Made by a program: the position numbers and the translations under genes. From Stenotrophomonas raiganjensis (SeqCode) (GTDB taxonomy: Bacteria; Pseudomonadota; Gammaproteobacteria; Xanthomonadales; Xanthomonadaceae), in contig NZ_JAUTXR010000120.1 in NCBI RefSeq assembly GCF_030658505.1, forward strand, positions 37,034 through 101,033: a stretch of DNA of 64,000 nucleotides. Direction: 5' to 3'. The notes beneath the pieces are model-generated. The model searched no databases and had not been told where the DNA came from. It saw only the letters and a program-made list of their open reading frames with translations. Positions 24,547 to 34,614 of the stretch are shown one piece after another (position 1 is the first letter of the stretch; the number at the start of each line of letters is the position of its first letter).

Positions 24547-26928
24547 TCAGCCGCGGATCCGGGCGTGGTGTTCACGCTCGATGGCAGTGACCGCCTCGGC
24601 CACCACCGCATCCACGTCGCGGTCCGTCAGAGTGCGCGACTTGTCCTGCAAAATCAAGCCCATAGCGAGACTCTTGAATCCCGGCTCGACGCCCTGGCCA
24701 ACATAGCGGTCGAACAGGTTCAGGTCGCGCAGCAGCGGGCCGGCGGCCTGGCGGACGGTCGCCGCCAGGTCGGCCCAGGCGACCTGTTCAGGCACCAGGA
24801 ACGCCAGGTCGCGGCGCACTGCCGGGAAGCGCGACAGCTCGCCGGCACGCGGCAGGCGACGGGCGGCCAGCGGCTCCAGGTCCAGCTCGAAGGCGTACAC
24901 GTCGGCCTCGATCTCCATCGCCCGCGCCAGGCGCGGATGGATCTGGCCGATCCAGCCAATCGCCACGCCATCGCGGAACACCTCGGCCGAACGCGCCGGG
25001 TGGCCGTAGGCACGGGCCGACGGGCGGAACTCCAGTACCGCACCACTGGCAGCCGCCAGCGATTCCAGGTCGCCCTTCAGGTCATGGAAATCGACCTTGC
25101 GGGTCGGCAGGCCCCACTGCACGGCCTGTGCATCGCCACAGACGGCGGCGGCCACGCGCGGGGTTTCCAGCGGCGCCGGCTGGCCATCTCCGGCCTGCTG
25201 TGCGAACACGCGACCCAGTTCGAACAGGCGCACGCGGCCCAGCTGACGGGCCGCGTTGCGGCCCAGCGTGGCGACCAGGCCCGGCAGCAGCGACGGGCGC
25301 ATCACCGCCAGTTCGGCCGACAGCGGGTTGGCCAGCGGCACCAGGCCGTCGCGCAGCTGCCACTGGGTCAGCAGCGCGTCGTCGACGAAGGCAAAGTTGA
25401 CGGTTTCCTGCTGGTCGCGGGCGACCAGCTGGCGACGCACGCTCAGCGTGTCCAGCTGGGTCTCGCTCGGCATCGCCACGCGCGAGGCACCGCCCGGCAG
25501 CGTGGTCGGGATCTGCTCGTAACCGTGGATGCGGGCCAGTTCTTCGATCAGGTCTTCTTCAATGGCAATGTCGAAGCGACGGCTCGGCGCGGCGACCTGC
25601 CAGCCCTCGGCGGTGGCAGCCACGTCCATGCCCAGCGCACGCAGGATGCGCTCGACTTCGGCATCGTCGATGGTAATGCCCAGCACGCGGGTGATGCGGG
25701 CGCGGCGCAGCACGATGGTTGCCGGCTGCGGCAGGTCATCGGCGCGCACGGCCTCGGTGACCGGCGCCGGGGTGCCGCCGGCCAGGTCCAGCACCAGTCG
25801 GGTGGCGTACTCGATCGCGGTGCGCGGCAATGCCGGGTCGACGCCACGCTCGAAGCGATGACCGGCATCGGTATGCAGGCCCAGCTTGCGGCCACGGCCC
25901 ATGATCGCGGCCGGCGCGAAATGCGCGGCCTCCAGGAACACGGCGGTGGTGGCGTCGGTGACACGGGTGTCGAACCCGCCCATCAGGCCGGCCAGGCCGA
26001 CCGCACGGTCGGCATCGGTGACCACCAGGAAGCTGTCATCCAGCGTGGCATCGCGGCCGTCCAGCAGCTTCAGCGTTTCGCCGGCACGCGAACGGCGTAC
26101 GGCGATGCTGCCCTGCAGGGTGCCGAGGTCGTAGGCATGCATCGGCTGGCCCAGCTCCAGCATCACGTACTGGGTGATGTCGACCAGCAGCGAGACCGGA
26201 CGCACGCCGCTGCGGCGCAGGCGCTCGGCCATCCACAGCGGGGTCTTGGCGGCGGCGTTGACGCCTTCGATGACGCGACCCAGGTAACGCGGCGCTTCGG
26301 CGCCAGCGTCGAGCTGGATCGACAGTTCACGGCTGCCGACCGGCGCAACGGCATCGGCGGCGAACTCCAGCACTTCGCTGCGGGTAGCCGCGGCGACGTC
26401 GTAGGCGATGCCGCGCAGGCTGAAGCAGTCGGCGCGGTTCGGGGTCAGCTTGATCTCGATGCTGGCGTCCGGCAGCCCCAGGTACTCGACCAGGGACTGG
26501 CCGATCGGGGCATCGTCCGGCAGCTCCAGCAGGCCGGACGCATCATTGTCCAGGCCCAGTTCCTTGGCCGAGCACAGCATGCCGTTGGACTCGACGCCGC
26601 GCAGCTTGGCCGGCTTGATCTTCAGCTCGCCGATCTGCGCACCGACCATCGCCAGCGGCGCGACCAGGCCCGGGCGCGCGTTCGGTGCGCCGCACACGAT
26701 CTGCAGCAGCTCGCCCTGCCCGGCATCGACCTTGCACACCTGCAGGCGATCGGCTTCGGGATGGCGCACGGCTTCGACGATGCGTGCCACGACCACGTGG
26801 TCGAGGCCTTCGCCAAGCGCGGTCACCTCTTCCACTTCCAGGCCGATGGCGGTCAGCACCGCGCTCAGTTCATCGCGCGGGGCGGAGGTCGGGACGTGGC
26901 TGCGCAGCCAGTTTTCGGAGAATTTCAT
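24547..26928 (-). CDS. pheT: phenylalanyl-tRNA synthetase beta subunit
   Basis: A 793-residue subunit, full length. MKFSENWLRSHVP opens it. The tRNA-binding OB domain (VVARIVEAVRHPEADRLQVC) is at about 40-150, the B3/B4 editing region in the middle, the catalytic-like core near DAGHRFERGVDP, and the C-terminal anticodon-binding domain ends in LTDRDVDAVV. Together with PheS it charges tRNA-Phe as an alpha2-beta2 enzyme. Start at 26928 agrees with the family. Confidence 0.98.
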   Translation of the reverse strand: MKFSENWLRSHVPTSAPRDELSAVLTAIGLEVEEVTALGEGLDHVVVARIVEAVRHPEADRLQVCKVDAGQGELLQIVCGAPNARPGLVAPLAMVGAQIGELKIKPAKLRGVESNGMLCSAKELGLDNDASGLLELPDDAPIGQSLVEYLGLPDASIEIKLTPNRADCFSLRGIAYDVAAATRSEVLEFAADAVAPVGSRELSIQLDAGAEAPRYLGRVIEGVNAAAKTPLWMAERLRRSGVRPVSLLVDITQYVMLELGQPMHAYDLGTLQGSIAVRRSRAGETLKLLDGRDATLDDSFLVVTDADRAVGLAGLMGGFDTRVTDATTAVFLEAAHFAPAAIMGRGRKLGLHTDAGHRFERGVDPALPRTAIEYATRLVLDLAGGTPAPVTEAVRADDLPQPATIVLRRARITRVLGITIDDAEVERILRALGMDVAATAEGWQVAAPSRRFDIAIEEDLIEELARIHGYEQIPTTLPGGASRVAMPSETQLDTLSVRRQLVARDQQETVNFAFVDDALLTQWQLRDGLVPLANPLSAELAVMRPSLLPGLVATLGRNAARQLGRVRLFELGRVFAQQAGDGQPAPLETPRVAAAVCGDAQAVQWGLPTRKVDFHDLKGDLESLAAASGAVLEFRPSARAYGHPARSAEVFRDGVAIGWIGQIHPRLARAMEIEADVYAFELDLEPLAARRLPRAGELSRFPAVRRDLAFLVPEQVAWADLAATVRQAAGPLLRDLNLFDRYVGQGVEPGFKSLAMGLILQDKSRTLTDRDVDAVVAEAVTAIEREHHARIRG

Positions 26929-26980
26929 GGTGTCACCCTGGTGGGCCCGGCGCATGCGCCTGGGCCTGCGTTGTTGAGTC

Positions 26981-27003
26981 CGCCGGGCATGGCCCGGCGC
27001 TAC
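26981..27003. repeat. SMAG REP element between pheS and pheT
   Basis: In minus orientation GTAG followed by CGCCGGGC-CAT-GCCCGGCG. It lies within the pheST operon, so it must not stop transcription fully. Confidence 0.8.
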
Positions 27004-27011
27004 CTAGTGCG

Positions 27012-28561
<1,550 letters not shown>

Positions 28562-28572
28562 TTTTCAGTTCC

Positions 28573-28770
28573 TCAGAGGTAAGGGAGCATGCGGTCCAGA
28601 CGGCCTGCGTCTTCTGCACGGACATGGCCCGTCTGACGCAGATTACGCTTACGCTTGGTCGCTTTCTTCGTGAGGATGTGGCTACGGTTGGCGTGGCCGC
28701 ACTTGTACTTGCCCGAGGCGGTCTTGCGGAAACGCTTGGCCGCTGCCCGGTTGGTCTTGATCTTGGGCAT
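28573..28770 (-). CDS. rpmI: 50S ribosomal protein L35
   Basis: A 65-residue basic protein, [17 protein letters not shown] at the start and a Lys/Arg-rich body ([15 protein letters not shown]), complete. It lies between infC and rplT as in most bacteria. The 266-bp gap upstream to infC may hold the L20 control site, but no structure stands out to me. Confidence 0.98.
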   Translation of the reverse strand: MPKIKTNRAAAKRFRKTASGKYKCGHANRSHILTKKATKRKRNLRQTGHVRAEDAGRLDRMLPYL

Positions 28771-29036
28771 TGCAATGTCCTTGATGGGATATGACCCTGG
28801 TTTCTGACTGATCTGGCGGCGGCCTGGGCCGCTCTTTCCGTCCTGCCATGATCGGCGTACGACCCGTCCTGGGTGGGTCGAGCCGGGCATGATACAGGCA
28901 AAACCGCCCTGCCACCAGCCCCTGCAACCCTTTCGCCGGCAATTCGCCGGCCTCCTGCAAAAGCAAAGGGACGCCAGCGGCGCCCCCTTACCCTGAACCA
29001 TTCAGCCAGGCGCCCCGGAAGGCGGCCCGTCAGGCC

Positions 29037-29564
29037 TCAGGTCTTCTTCTTCGGCGCGATCATCATGACCATCTGACGCCCTTCCAGGCGCGGACGGGAT
29101 TCGATGACGATGTCCTCGCCCAGATCGGTCTCGATCCGGTTGGCCATTTCGCGGCCCAGTTCCTGGTGGCTCATTTCACGGCCACGGAAACGGATGTTGA
29201 CCTTGATCTTGTCACCATCCTCGAGGAACCCGCGCATCTTGCGCAGCTTGATCTGGTAGTCGCCCTCGTCCGTGACCGGACGGAACTTCACTTCCTTGAT
29301 CTCGACCTGCTTGGTCTTCTTCTTGGCCTCGCTGGCCTTCTTCTGCGCCTCGAACTTGAACTTGCCGAAGTCCATGATCTTGCAGACCGGCGGATCGGCC
29401 TGCGGCTGGATTTCGACCAGGTCCAGGCCTTCATCTTCGGCCATGGACAGCGCTTCGTCGCGCGACAACACGCCGATCATTTCTCCGTCACTGCCGATCA
29501 CGCGGACGCGCGGCACACGGATTTCCTGATTCTTGCGGTTCTGTTTGTTGTCAGGGGTGCTGAT
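29037..29564 (-). CDS. infC: translation initiation factor IF-3, non-standard start codon
   Basis: IF-3 prevents subunit joining and checks the start codon and initiator tRNA. The N-domain ([21 protein letters not shown]), linker ([17 protein letters not shown]) and C-domain ([15 protein letters not shown]) are complete. No ATG or GTG precedes the conserved part. The best start is ATC at 29562-29564, which gives [18 protein letters not shown] and lies 8 bases after GGGAGA. A TTG five codons upstream is less well spaced. A rare AUU/AUC start in infC is known to give autoregulation, since IF-3 itself discriminates against such codons. About 175 residues from that start. Confidence 0.93.
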   Translation of the reverse strand: MSTPDNKQNRKNQEIRVPRVRVIGSDGEMIGVLSRDEALSMAEDEGLDLVEIQPQADPPVCKIMDFGKFKFEAQKKASEAKKKTKQVEIKEVKFRPVTDEGDYQIKLRKMRGFLEDGDKIKVNIRFRGREMSHQELGREMANRIETDLGEDIVIESRPRLEGRQMVMMIAPKKKT

Positions 29565-29627
29565 ATTACGTTCTCCCAAGGGTATCGAACCGGTCCGGGT
29601 GCCTGTGCGCCCGGACCGGACCTTTGC

Positions 29628-31529
29628 TTACGCGCCCTCGGCGTGGAGCCGCTCGATGAAGGCCTGCAGGCTCATGCTGCCCAGGTCTTCGCCAGAACGC
29701 GTACGCACCGCCACAGCCCCATTTTCCTTCTCGCGGTCACCGATGACCAGCAGGTAGGGCACGCGCTGCAACGTATGCTCGCGGATTTTATAGCCGATCT
29801 TCTCGTTACGCAAATCCGAGCTGACGCGGAAGCCTTGCTCCGCAAGGGTTTTGGTCACGCCCGAGACGTATTCGGCCTGGGCGTCGGTGATGTTGGCCAC
29901 CACCACCTGGGTCGGGGCCAGCCAGGCCGGGAACTGGCCGGCATGGTGCTCGATCAGGATGCCCAGGAAGCGCTCCATCGAGCCGACGATGGCGCGGTGC
30001 AGCATGACCGGGTGCTTCTTCTGGCTGTTCTCGTCCACGTACTCGGCGCCCAGGCGGCCCGGCATCATGAAGTCGACCTGCATGGTGCCCAGCTGCCAGG
30101 TACGGCCGATGGCGTCCTTCAGGTGGTACTCGATCTTCGGGCCGTAGAAGGCGCCCTCGCCCGGCAGCTCCTGCCATTCCACGCCACAGGCGGTCAGCGC
30201 CGAGCGCAGTGCGCCTTCGGCCTTGTCCCAGGTGGCATCGTCGCCCAGGCGCGATTCCGGGCGCAGCGCGATCTTGATCTGGATGTCGTCGAAGCCGAAG
30301 TGCTGGTAGACCGCCAGCGCCTGCTGGTGGAAGGCCGTCACTTCCGACTCGATCTGGTTTTCCGTGCAGAACACGTGGCCGTCGTCCTGGGTGAAGCCAC
30401 GCACGCGCAGGATGCCGTGCAGCGCGCCGGACGGCTCGTTGCGGTGGCAGGATCCGAACTCACCGTAGCGGATCGGCAGGTCGCGGTAGCTGTGCAGACC
30501 CTGGTTGAACACCTGGATGTGGCCCGGGCAGTTCATCGGCTTGACCGCGTACGTGCGCTTCTCCGATTCGGTGAAGAACATGTTGTCCTGGTAGTTGTCC
30601 CAGTGGCCGGACTTCTTCCAAAGGCTCACGTCCAGGATCTGCGGGCAGCGCACTTCGCCGTAGCCGCTGTTGCGGTAGACCTTGCGCATGTACTGCTCGA
30701 CCACCTGCCACAGCGCCCAGCCCTTCGGGTGCCAGAACACCAGGCCCGGGGCCTCTTCCTGCAGGTGGAACAGGTCCTGCTGCTTGCCGATGCGGCGGTG
30801 GTCGCGCATCTCGGCTTCCTCGATGCGCTTGATGTACGCCTCGAGCTGCTTCTTGTCGGCCCAGGCAGTGCCGTAGATGCGCTGCAGCTGCTCGTTCTGC
30901 GCGTCGCCACGCCAATAGGCGCCGGAGATGCGGGTCAGCTTGAAGGCCTTCAGGAAACGCGTGTTCGGCACGTGCGGGCCGCGGCACATGTCCACGTATT
31001 CCTGGTGGTAGTACATGCCCATCGCCTGGATGTCGTCGGCCATGTCCTCGATCAGGCGCAGCTTGTAGTCCTCGCCACGGGCCTTGAAGATCTCGATCAC
31101 TTCGGCGCGCGGCGTCATCTTCTTGATGACGTCGTAGTCCTGGGCGATCAGCTCACCCATGCGCTTCTCGATCGCGGCCATGTCGTCCGGCGTGAACGGG
31201 CGCTCGGAATAGATGTCGTAGTAGAAGCCTTCGGCGATGACCGGGCCGATCACCATCTTCACGTCCGGGTACAGCTGCTTGACGGCGTGGCCGACCAGGT
31301 GGGCGCAGGAGTGGCGGATGATCTCCACGCCCTCCTCGTCCTTGGCGGTGATGATGCGCAGGCTGGCATCGTGGTCGATGACGTCGCTGGCATCGACCAG
31401 CACGCCATCCACGGCACCGGCGATGGTGGCCTTGGCCAGGCCGGCGCCGATCGACTGGGCGACGTCCATGACGCTGACGGGGTTTTCGAATTCGCGGCGG
31501 CTGCCGTCGGGAAGAGTAATGTTGATCAT
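29628..31529 (-). CDS. thrS: threonyl-tRNA synthetase
   Basis: A 633-residue class II enzyme, complete. Residues 1-60 form the TGS domain ([14 protein letters not shown]), followed by the editing domain ([17 protein letters not shown]). The catalytic core has the zinc ligands in MNCPGH and in [11 protein letters not shown]. The C-terminal anticodon domain starts near [12 protein letters not shown]. It charges tRNA-Thr and removes mis-charged Ser. It is the first gene of the thrS-infC-rpmI-rplT-pheST-ihfA block. A short Thr-rich leader ORF and terminator precede it. Confidence 0.98.
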   Translation of the reverse strand: MINITLPDGSRREFENPVSVMDVAQSIGAGLAKATIAGAVDGVLVDASDVIDHDASLRIITAKDEEGVEIIRHSCAHLVGHAVKQLYPDVKMVIGPVIAEGFYYDIYSERPFTPDDMAAIEKRMGELIAQDYDVIKKMTPRAEVIEIFKARGEDYKLRLIEDMADDIQAMGMYYHQEYVDMCRGPHVPNTRFLKAFKLTRISGAYWRGDAQNEQLQRIYGTAWADKKQLEAYIKRIEEAEMRDHRRIGKQQDLFHLQEEAPGLVFWHPKGWALWQVVEQYMRKVYRNSGYGEVRCPQILDVSLWKKSGHWDNYQDNMFFTESEKRTYAVKPMNCPGHIQVFNQGLHSYRDLPIRYGEFGSCHRNEPSGALHGILRVRGFTQDDGHVFCTENQIESEVTAFHQQALAVYQHFGFDDIQIKIALRPESRLGDDATWDKAEGALRSALTACGVEWQELPGEGAFYGPKIEYHLKDAIGRTWQLGTMQVDFMMPGRLGAEYVDENSQKKHPVMLHRAIVGSMERFLGILIEHHAGQFPAWLAPTQVVVANITDAQAEYVSGVTKTLAEQGFRVSSDLRNEKIGYKIREHTLQRVPYLLVIGDREKENGAVAVRTRSGEDLGSMSLQAFIERLHAEGA

Positions 31530-31596
31530 CGCAGTGGCTTCGTGCGGGGCCCGCGGGGCGGGCTGGAAAGCGCTCCCGGGCCGGCGCCCGGGCAAT

Positions 31597-31618
31597 AAAA
31601 AAGCGCCGCGAGGGCGCC
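31597..31618 (-). terminator. leader terminator upstream of thrS (candidate attenuator)
   Basis: In minus orientation AGGCGCC, loop CTCGC, GGCGCTT form a 7-bp stem (one G-T) followed directly by a T run and ATTG. It lies 27 bp after the stop of the Thr-rich leader ORF and about 70 bp before the thrS start. An alternative hairpin CCTG/CAGG just upstream uses bases of its left arm. Confidence 0.65.
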
Positions 31619-31644
31619 TGGAACACAGGGCCTTCGGGGGCAGG

Positions 31645-31671
31645 TCAACCGTGGGCGGTGGTAGTGCTCAT
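31645..31671 (-). CDS. thrS leader peptide MSTTTAHG
   Basis: An eight-codon frame, ATG to TGA, encodes MSTTTAHG, with three consecutive Thr codons (ACT-ACC-ACC). It lies between a good promoter and a terminator, upstream of threonyl-tRNA synthetase. This is the classical layout of amino-acid attenuation: low charged tRNA-Thr would stall the ribosome on the Thr codons and favour read-through into thrS. The ribosome-binding site is weak (CGAG). The ORF is so short that chance must be considered, but the match of codon and gene is striking. Confidence 0.55.
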   Translation of the reverse strand: MSTTTAHG

Positions 31672-31731
31672 GTCGCACGCTCGGCCGGCGCTGGGCGCGG
31701 GCCACCTTGTTCCAGTCAGGGAGTATGGATG

Positions 31732-31760
31732 ATCTTAAACCAGCGCACCGGAAAGCCCAA
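31732..31760 (-). promoter_or_regulatory. candidate sigma-70 promoter of the thrS operon
   Basis: In minus orientation TTGGGC (31755-31760) and TAAGAT (31732-31737), 17 bp apart, about 60 bp upstream of the leader ORF. Confidence 0.5.
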
Positions 31761-31806
31761 GGGCTACCGTACGGTCCGCTGAATGGGTCTCGCTGGCAGC
31801 GTGAAA

Positions 31807-31821
31807 TTGCAATGATTACCA
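31807..31821 (+). promoter_or_regulatory. possible Fur box
   Basis: TTGCAATGATTACCA matches the 7-1-7 Fur consensus TGATAATnATTATCA at 10 of 14 positions, with six of seven in the right half. It lies upstream of a DUF3325-DUF3649-PepSY operon of a type often iron-regulated. Confidence 0.35.
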
Positions 31822-31958
31822 TGTCGGCGCAGGTTGTCCCGTGCCAGCCTGCCCGCTTTCCCCCAGGACCCCGTGATGCGCCACCCGCTCCGACCGGCTC
31901 CCGCCGGCCCCGCCCGTGCCCCGCGTTCGCTGGCCCGCTGCCCGGCTGGCCGCCCGCA

Positions 31959-32255
31959 ATGATCACCGTCGGCCTTTCCACGCTCGGCTTCTGCAGCCTG
32001 GGCATGCTGGCGGCGATGTTCTCCGCACTGGCCTTCTATGCCGCGTCGCCGCACTGCCGCTGGCCGCGCCTGCGCCGTGCCGGCCGCCTTGGCCGCCAGA
32101 TCGGCCTGGTCGCGGCCGCCGCGGCGCTGTGGCTGTGGATGGCCGAACTCGGCTTCGCTGCAGGCCTGGTGGCGATGCTGTGCACCTGGATGCTCGCCGC
32201 AATGCTGCTGCCAGCGCTGGCCGCCTGGCATCGCCCGGGCCCGGAGTCGCCCTGA
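31959..32255 (+). CDS. DUF3325 domain-containing membrane protein
   Basis: A 98-residue protein with about three hydrophobic segments (GLSTLGFCSLGMLAAMFSAL and LVAAAAALWLWMAELGF among them). The size and the neighbours (DUF3649, then a PepSY protein) fit the small DUF3325 protein of siderophore-uptake clusters. Its stop overlaps the next ATG (TGATG), so they are coupled. The start at 31959 was chosen because translation further upstream gives only a Pro-rich tail. Confidence 0.7.
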   Translation: MITVGLSTLGFCSLGMLAAMFSALAFYAASPHCRWPRLRRAGRLGRQIGLVAAAAALWLWMAELGFAAGLVAMLCTWMLAAMLLPALAAWHRPGPESP

Positions 32256-32518
32256 TGTGGCCGCGCGCCTTCGCCGGCATCATCGCCGGATTCCTGCTTG
32301 CGGCCGCCGTTACCGGCCTGCTGGCCTGGTTGCCGCCCGGCCCGTGGCAACGTGCGCTGGTGCCGACCCTGATCGCCTTCATCCCACTGTGGATGCTGGC
32401 CGCCCTATGGGCGTTCAGCTTCCACAGCGCGCTGCGTGCCTGGATGGCACTGGCTGGCAGTGCTGCAGCGGGCTTCGCCGTGCTGACGCTGCTGCGCCTG
32501 AGTGGCGCGGTGCAATGA
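32255..32518 (+). CDS. DUF3649 domain-containing membrane protein
   Basis: An 87-residue protein with three hydrophobic segments (FAGIIAGFLLAAAVTGLLAW; LVPTLIAFIPLWMLAALWAF; AGSAAAGFAVLTLL). It is placed between DUF3325 and the PepSY protein as in iron-uptake operons of Xanthomonas and Pseudomonas. The molecular role is unknown. Confidence 0.75.
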   Translation: MWPRAFAGIIAGFLLAAAVTGLLAWLPPGPWQRALVPTLIAFIPLWMLAALWAFSFHSALRAWMALAGSAAAGFAVLTLLRLSGAVQ

Positions 32519-32528
32519 GATCGCTCCC

Positions 32529-34088
32529 ATGAAGTTCAGTTCGCAGACGCTGCGTACGTTCACCACCCTGCATACCTGGGTCGGCCTGGCGGCCGGCTTC
32601 GGCCTGTTCGTGGCCTTCTACGCAGGCTCGCTGACCCTGTTCCACCACGACCTTCCACTGTGGCAGACGCCTGGCGCCGCCACGGCACTTCCGGCCAGCC
32701 TGGATGACGCGCAGTACCTGCTGGAAGATGTGCTGGCGGCGCATCCGGAAGCGCGCCACCACGTCGGCATGACCTTCCCCGGTACCGAACACCCGCAGCC
32801 CCTGGCGTACTGGCAGTCCGATGACGGCAGCTGGCGCTACGCCTGGCCGGGCCAGATCGCGGGCAGCCCGACGCCACCGCAGACCGGACTGGCCGAACTG
32901 GTCAACGAACTGCACTACAGCCTGGGCCTGCCAGTGGCTGGCATCTACGTGATGGGTATCGTCAGCCTGCTGTATGGCATGGCGCTGCTGAGCGGCCTGG
33001 TGATCCACCTTCCGAAGCTGTTCGTCGATCTGTTCGCGCTGCGTCCGGGTCGCAACCTGAAGCAGCTGTGGCAGGACGCGCACAACGTGATCGGCGTGCT
33101 CAGCCTGCCCTTCCACCTGATGTTCGCGGTGACCGGCGCCCTGCTCTGCCTGGTGTTCGTGCAGATGGCCCTGCTCAACCCTCTGATCTACGACGGCAAG
33201 GCCCTGCAGGCCGTGCCGACCGCGATGGACACTGCGCCGCTGCGTGATGCCAGCGGCATCCCGGCCCCGCCGGGCAGCCTGCGCATGCTGCATGCACGCG
33301 CCCTTGAATTGGCCCGCGCACAGGGCGTGGCCAACTTCGAGCCGGCGTACCTGAAGCTGGCCAATGGCGGCGATGCCAACGCCACCATCGAGATCACCGG
33401 TGAATCCACCGGCACGCTCGGCCCGCTCGGCGCCGTGGCGCTGGATGTGGCCACCGGCAACCTGCTGGCTTCGCAGCTGCCAGGACAGCGCGATGCCAAC
33501 CACGCCACCCTCAGCGCCGCTTACGCACTGCACTTCGGCGAGTTCGGCAACGGCGTGGTGGTGTGGCTGTACTTCCTGCTCGGCCTCGGCGGTGCCTTCC
33601 TGTTCTACTCCGGCAACCTGTTGTGGATCGAGTCGCGGCGCAAGCGCCGCCAGCCGCAGCAGCCCCGCGCCGGGGTGAACATGGCGCGGGCCACGGTGGG
33701 CGTCTGCATCGGCCTGTGCGTGGCGATCTCGGTCGCGTTCGTCACCGCACTGGTACTTGAGCGCGTGGCGCCATCGACGGTCGATCATGGCATCCGCTGG
33801 GCCTGCTTCGGCAGCTGGGCAGCCTGTGCGCTGTGGGCCGCGCTGCGGCGCCCGGCGCAGGCCGCACGCGAGCTGCTTTGGGCGGCGGCGATCAGCACCG
33901 CGCTGGTGCCGGTCCTGCACGGCGCACTCAATGGCGACTGGCTGTGGCGCGCCGCCGCGCGTGGCCACTGGCCGCTGTTCTGGGTCGATGCCATCGCGCT
34001 GGCCATGGCCTTCGGCTTCGCCCGCCTGGCGGTGGCCAGCCAGCGCCGCGCCCGCGATGGCGATCCGAACAGCGTCTGGGCCAACTGA
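32529..34088 (+). CDS. PepSY-associated TM helix protein (PiuB-like)
   Basis: A 519-residue inner-membrane protein. MKFSSQTLRTFTTLHTWVGLAAG is the first PepSY-TM segment with its conserved His, and further helices carry LSGLVIHLPK and HNVIGVLSLPFHLMFAVTGA. Several hydrophobic segments follow up to the C-terminus. PiuB/FhuF-associated proteins of this type take part in iron-siderophore use, possibly reduction in the membrane. No TonB-dependent receptor is next to it, which is unusual. Confidence 0.85.
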   Translation: MKFSSQTLRTFTTLHTWVGLAAGFGLFVAFYAGSLTLFHHDLPLWQTPGAATALPASLDDAQYLLEDVLAAHPEARHHVGMTFPGTEHPQPLAYWQSDDGSWRYAWPGQIAGSPTPPQTGLAELVNELHYSLGLPVAGIYVMGIVSLLYGMALLSGLVIHLPKLFVDLFALRPGRNLKQLWQDAHNVIGVLSLPFHLMFAVTGALLCLVFVQMALLNPLIYDGKALQAVPTAMDTAPLRDASGIPAPPGSLRMLHARALELARAQGVANFEPAYLKLANGGDANATIEITGESTGTLGPLGAVALDVATGNLLASQLPGQRDANHATLSAAYALHFGEFGNGVVVWLYFLLGLGGAFLFYSGNLLWIESRRKRRQPQQPRAGVNMARATVGVCIGLCVAISVAFVTALVLERVAPSTVDHGIRWACFGSWAACALWAALRRPAQAARELLWAAAISTALVPVLHGALNGDWLWRAAARGHWPLFWVDAIALAMAFGFARLAVASQRRARDGDPNSVWAN

Positions 34089-34093
34089 GTCTT

Positions 34094-34116
34094 CGCCGGG
34101 CATGGCCCGGCGCTAC
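34094..34116. repeat. SMAG REP overlapping a stop codon
   Basis: Minus orientation: GTAG then CGCCGGGC-CAT-GCCCGGCG. The TAG of the GTAG head (34113-34115) is the stop codon of the VOC gene. Confidence 0.8.
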
Positions 34117-34517
34117 CGGAGCAGGTGCGCTTCGTCGAGGTAACGGCTGACTTCGATCAGGTTGCCGTCCGGATCGCGGAAGTACACCGATTCGATCGGG
34201 CCCAGTGCGCCGGTGCGGGCCACCGGCCCCTCTTCCACCGCCACGCCCTGCGCCTGCAGGTGAGCCAGCACATCGCTCGTCGCCGTCCGCGTGACCAGGC
34301 ACAGATCGGCACTGCCCGGCGTGGGCTGCAGCGCATGCGGCTGCAAGGGCGCGTTGGCCGGATGCAGGTTGATCTTCTGCTGGCCGAACTGCAGCGCGGT
34401 ACGTCCCGCGCCGAAGCGCACGACCTGCATGCCAAGCACGCGCATGTAGAAGTCACAGCTGCGTTCGATGTCGGCGACGGTAAGGACCAGATGGTCCAGG
34501 CGTTCGAGAAGGATCAT
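34113..34517 (-). CDS. VOC family (glyoxalase/bleomycin-resistance-like) protein
   Basis: A 134-residue single-unit VOC protein. RLDHLVLTVADIERSCDFYMRVLG is the first beta-alpha-beta unit with the metal-ligand His. FGQQKINLHPA and SVYFRDPDGNLIEVSRY complete the second with the Glu ligand. Such proteins are dimeric metal enzymes or binding proteins; this group includes YwbC-like lactoylglutathione lyase relatives. Start at 34517 or two codons earlier. Its stop codon is provided by an adjacent REP element. Confidence 0.87.
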   Translation of the reverse strand: MILLERLDHLVLTVADIERSCDFYMRVLGMQVVRFGAGRTALQFGQQKINLHPANAPLQPHALQPTPGSADLCLVTRTATSDVLAHLQAQGVAVEEGPVARTGALGPIESVYFRDPDGNLIEVSRYLDEAHLLR

Positions 34518-34584
34518 GCCCACAGCGTAGCGCTGCGGGCGTTGTCATGGTGTGCGGCGTTGGGCCGATGGCGTTTCCGCATCC

Positions 34585-34607
34585 GCCGGGCATGGCCCGG
34601 CGCCAGC
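34585..34607. repeat. degenerate SMAG REP element
   Basis: CGCCGGGCATGGCCCGGCGCCAG: the stem is intact but the head reads CCAG rather than CTAC. It lies just before the end of the chitinase gene. Confidence 0.65.
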
Positions 34608-34614
34608 GGGCGAC

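Noticed and set aside
28573..29001. A longer N-terminus for rpmI
   Set aside because: The extension is not part of L35; the standard start [10 protein letters not shown] is at 28770.
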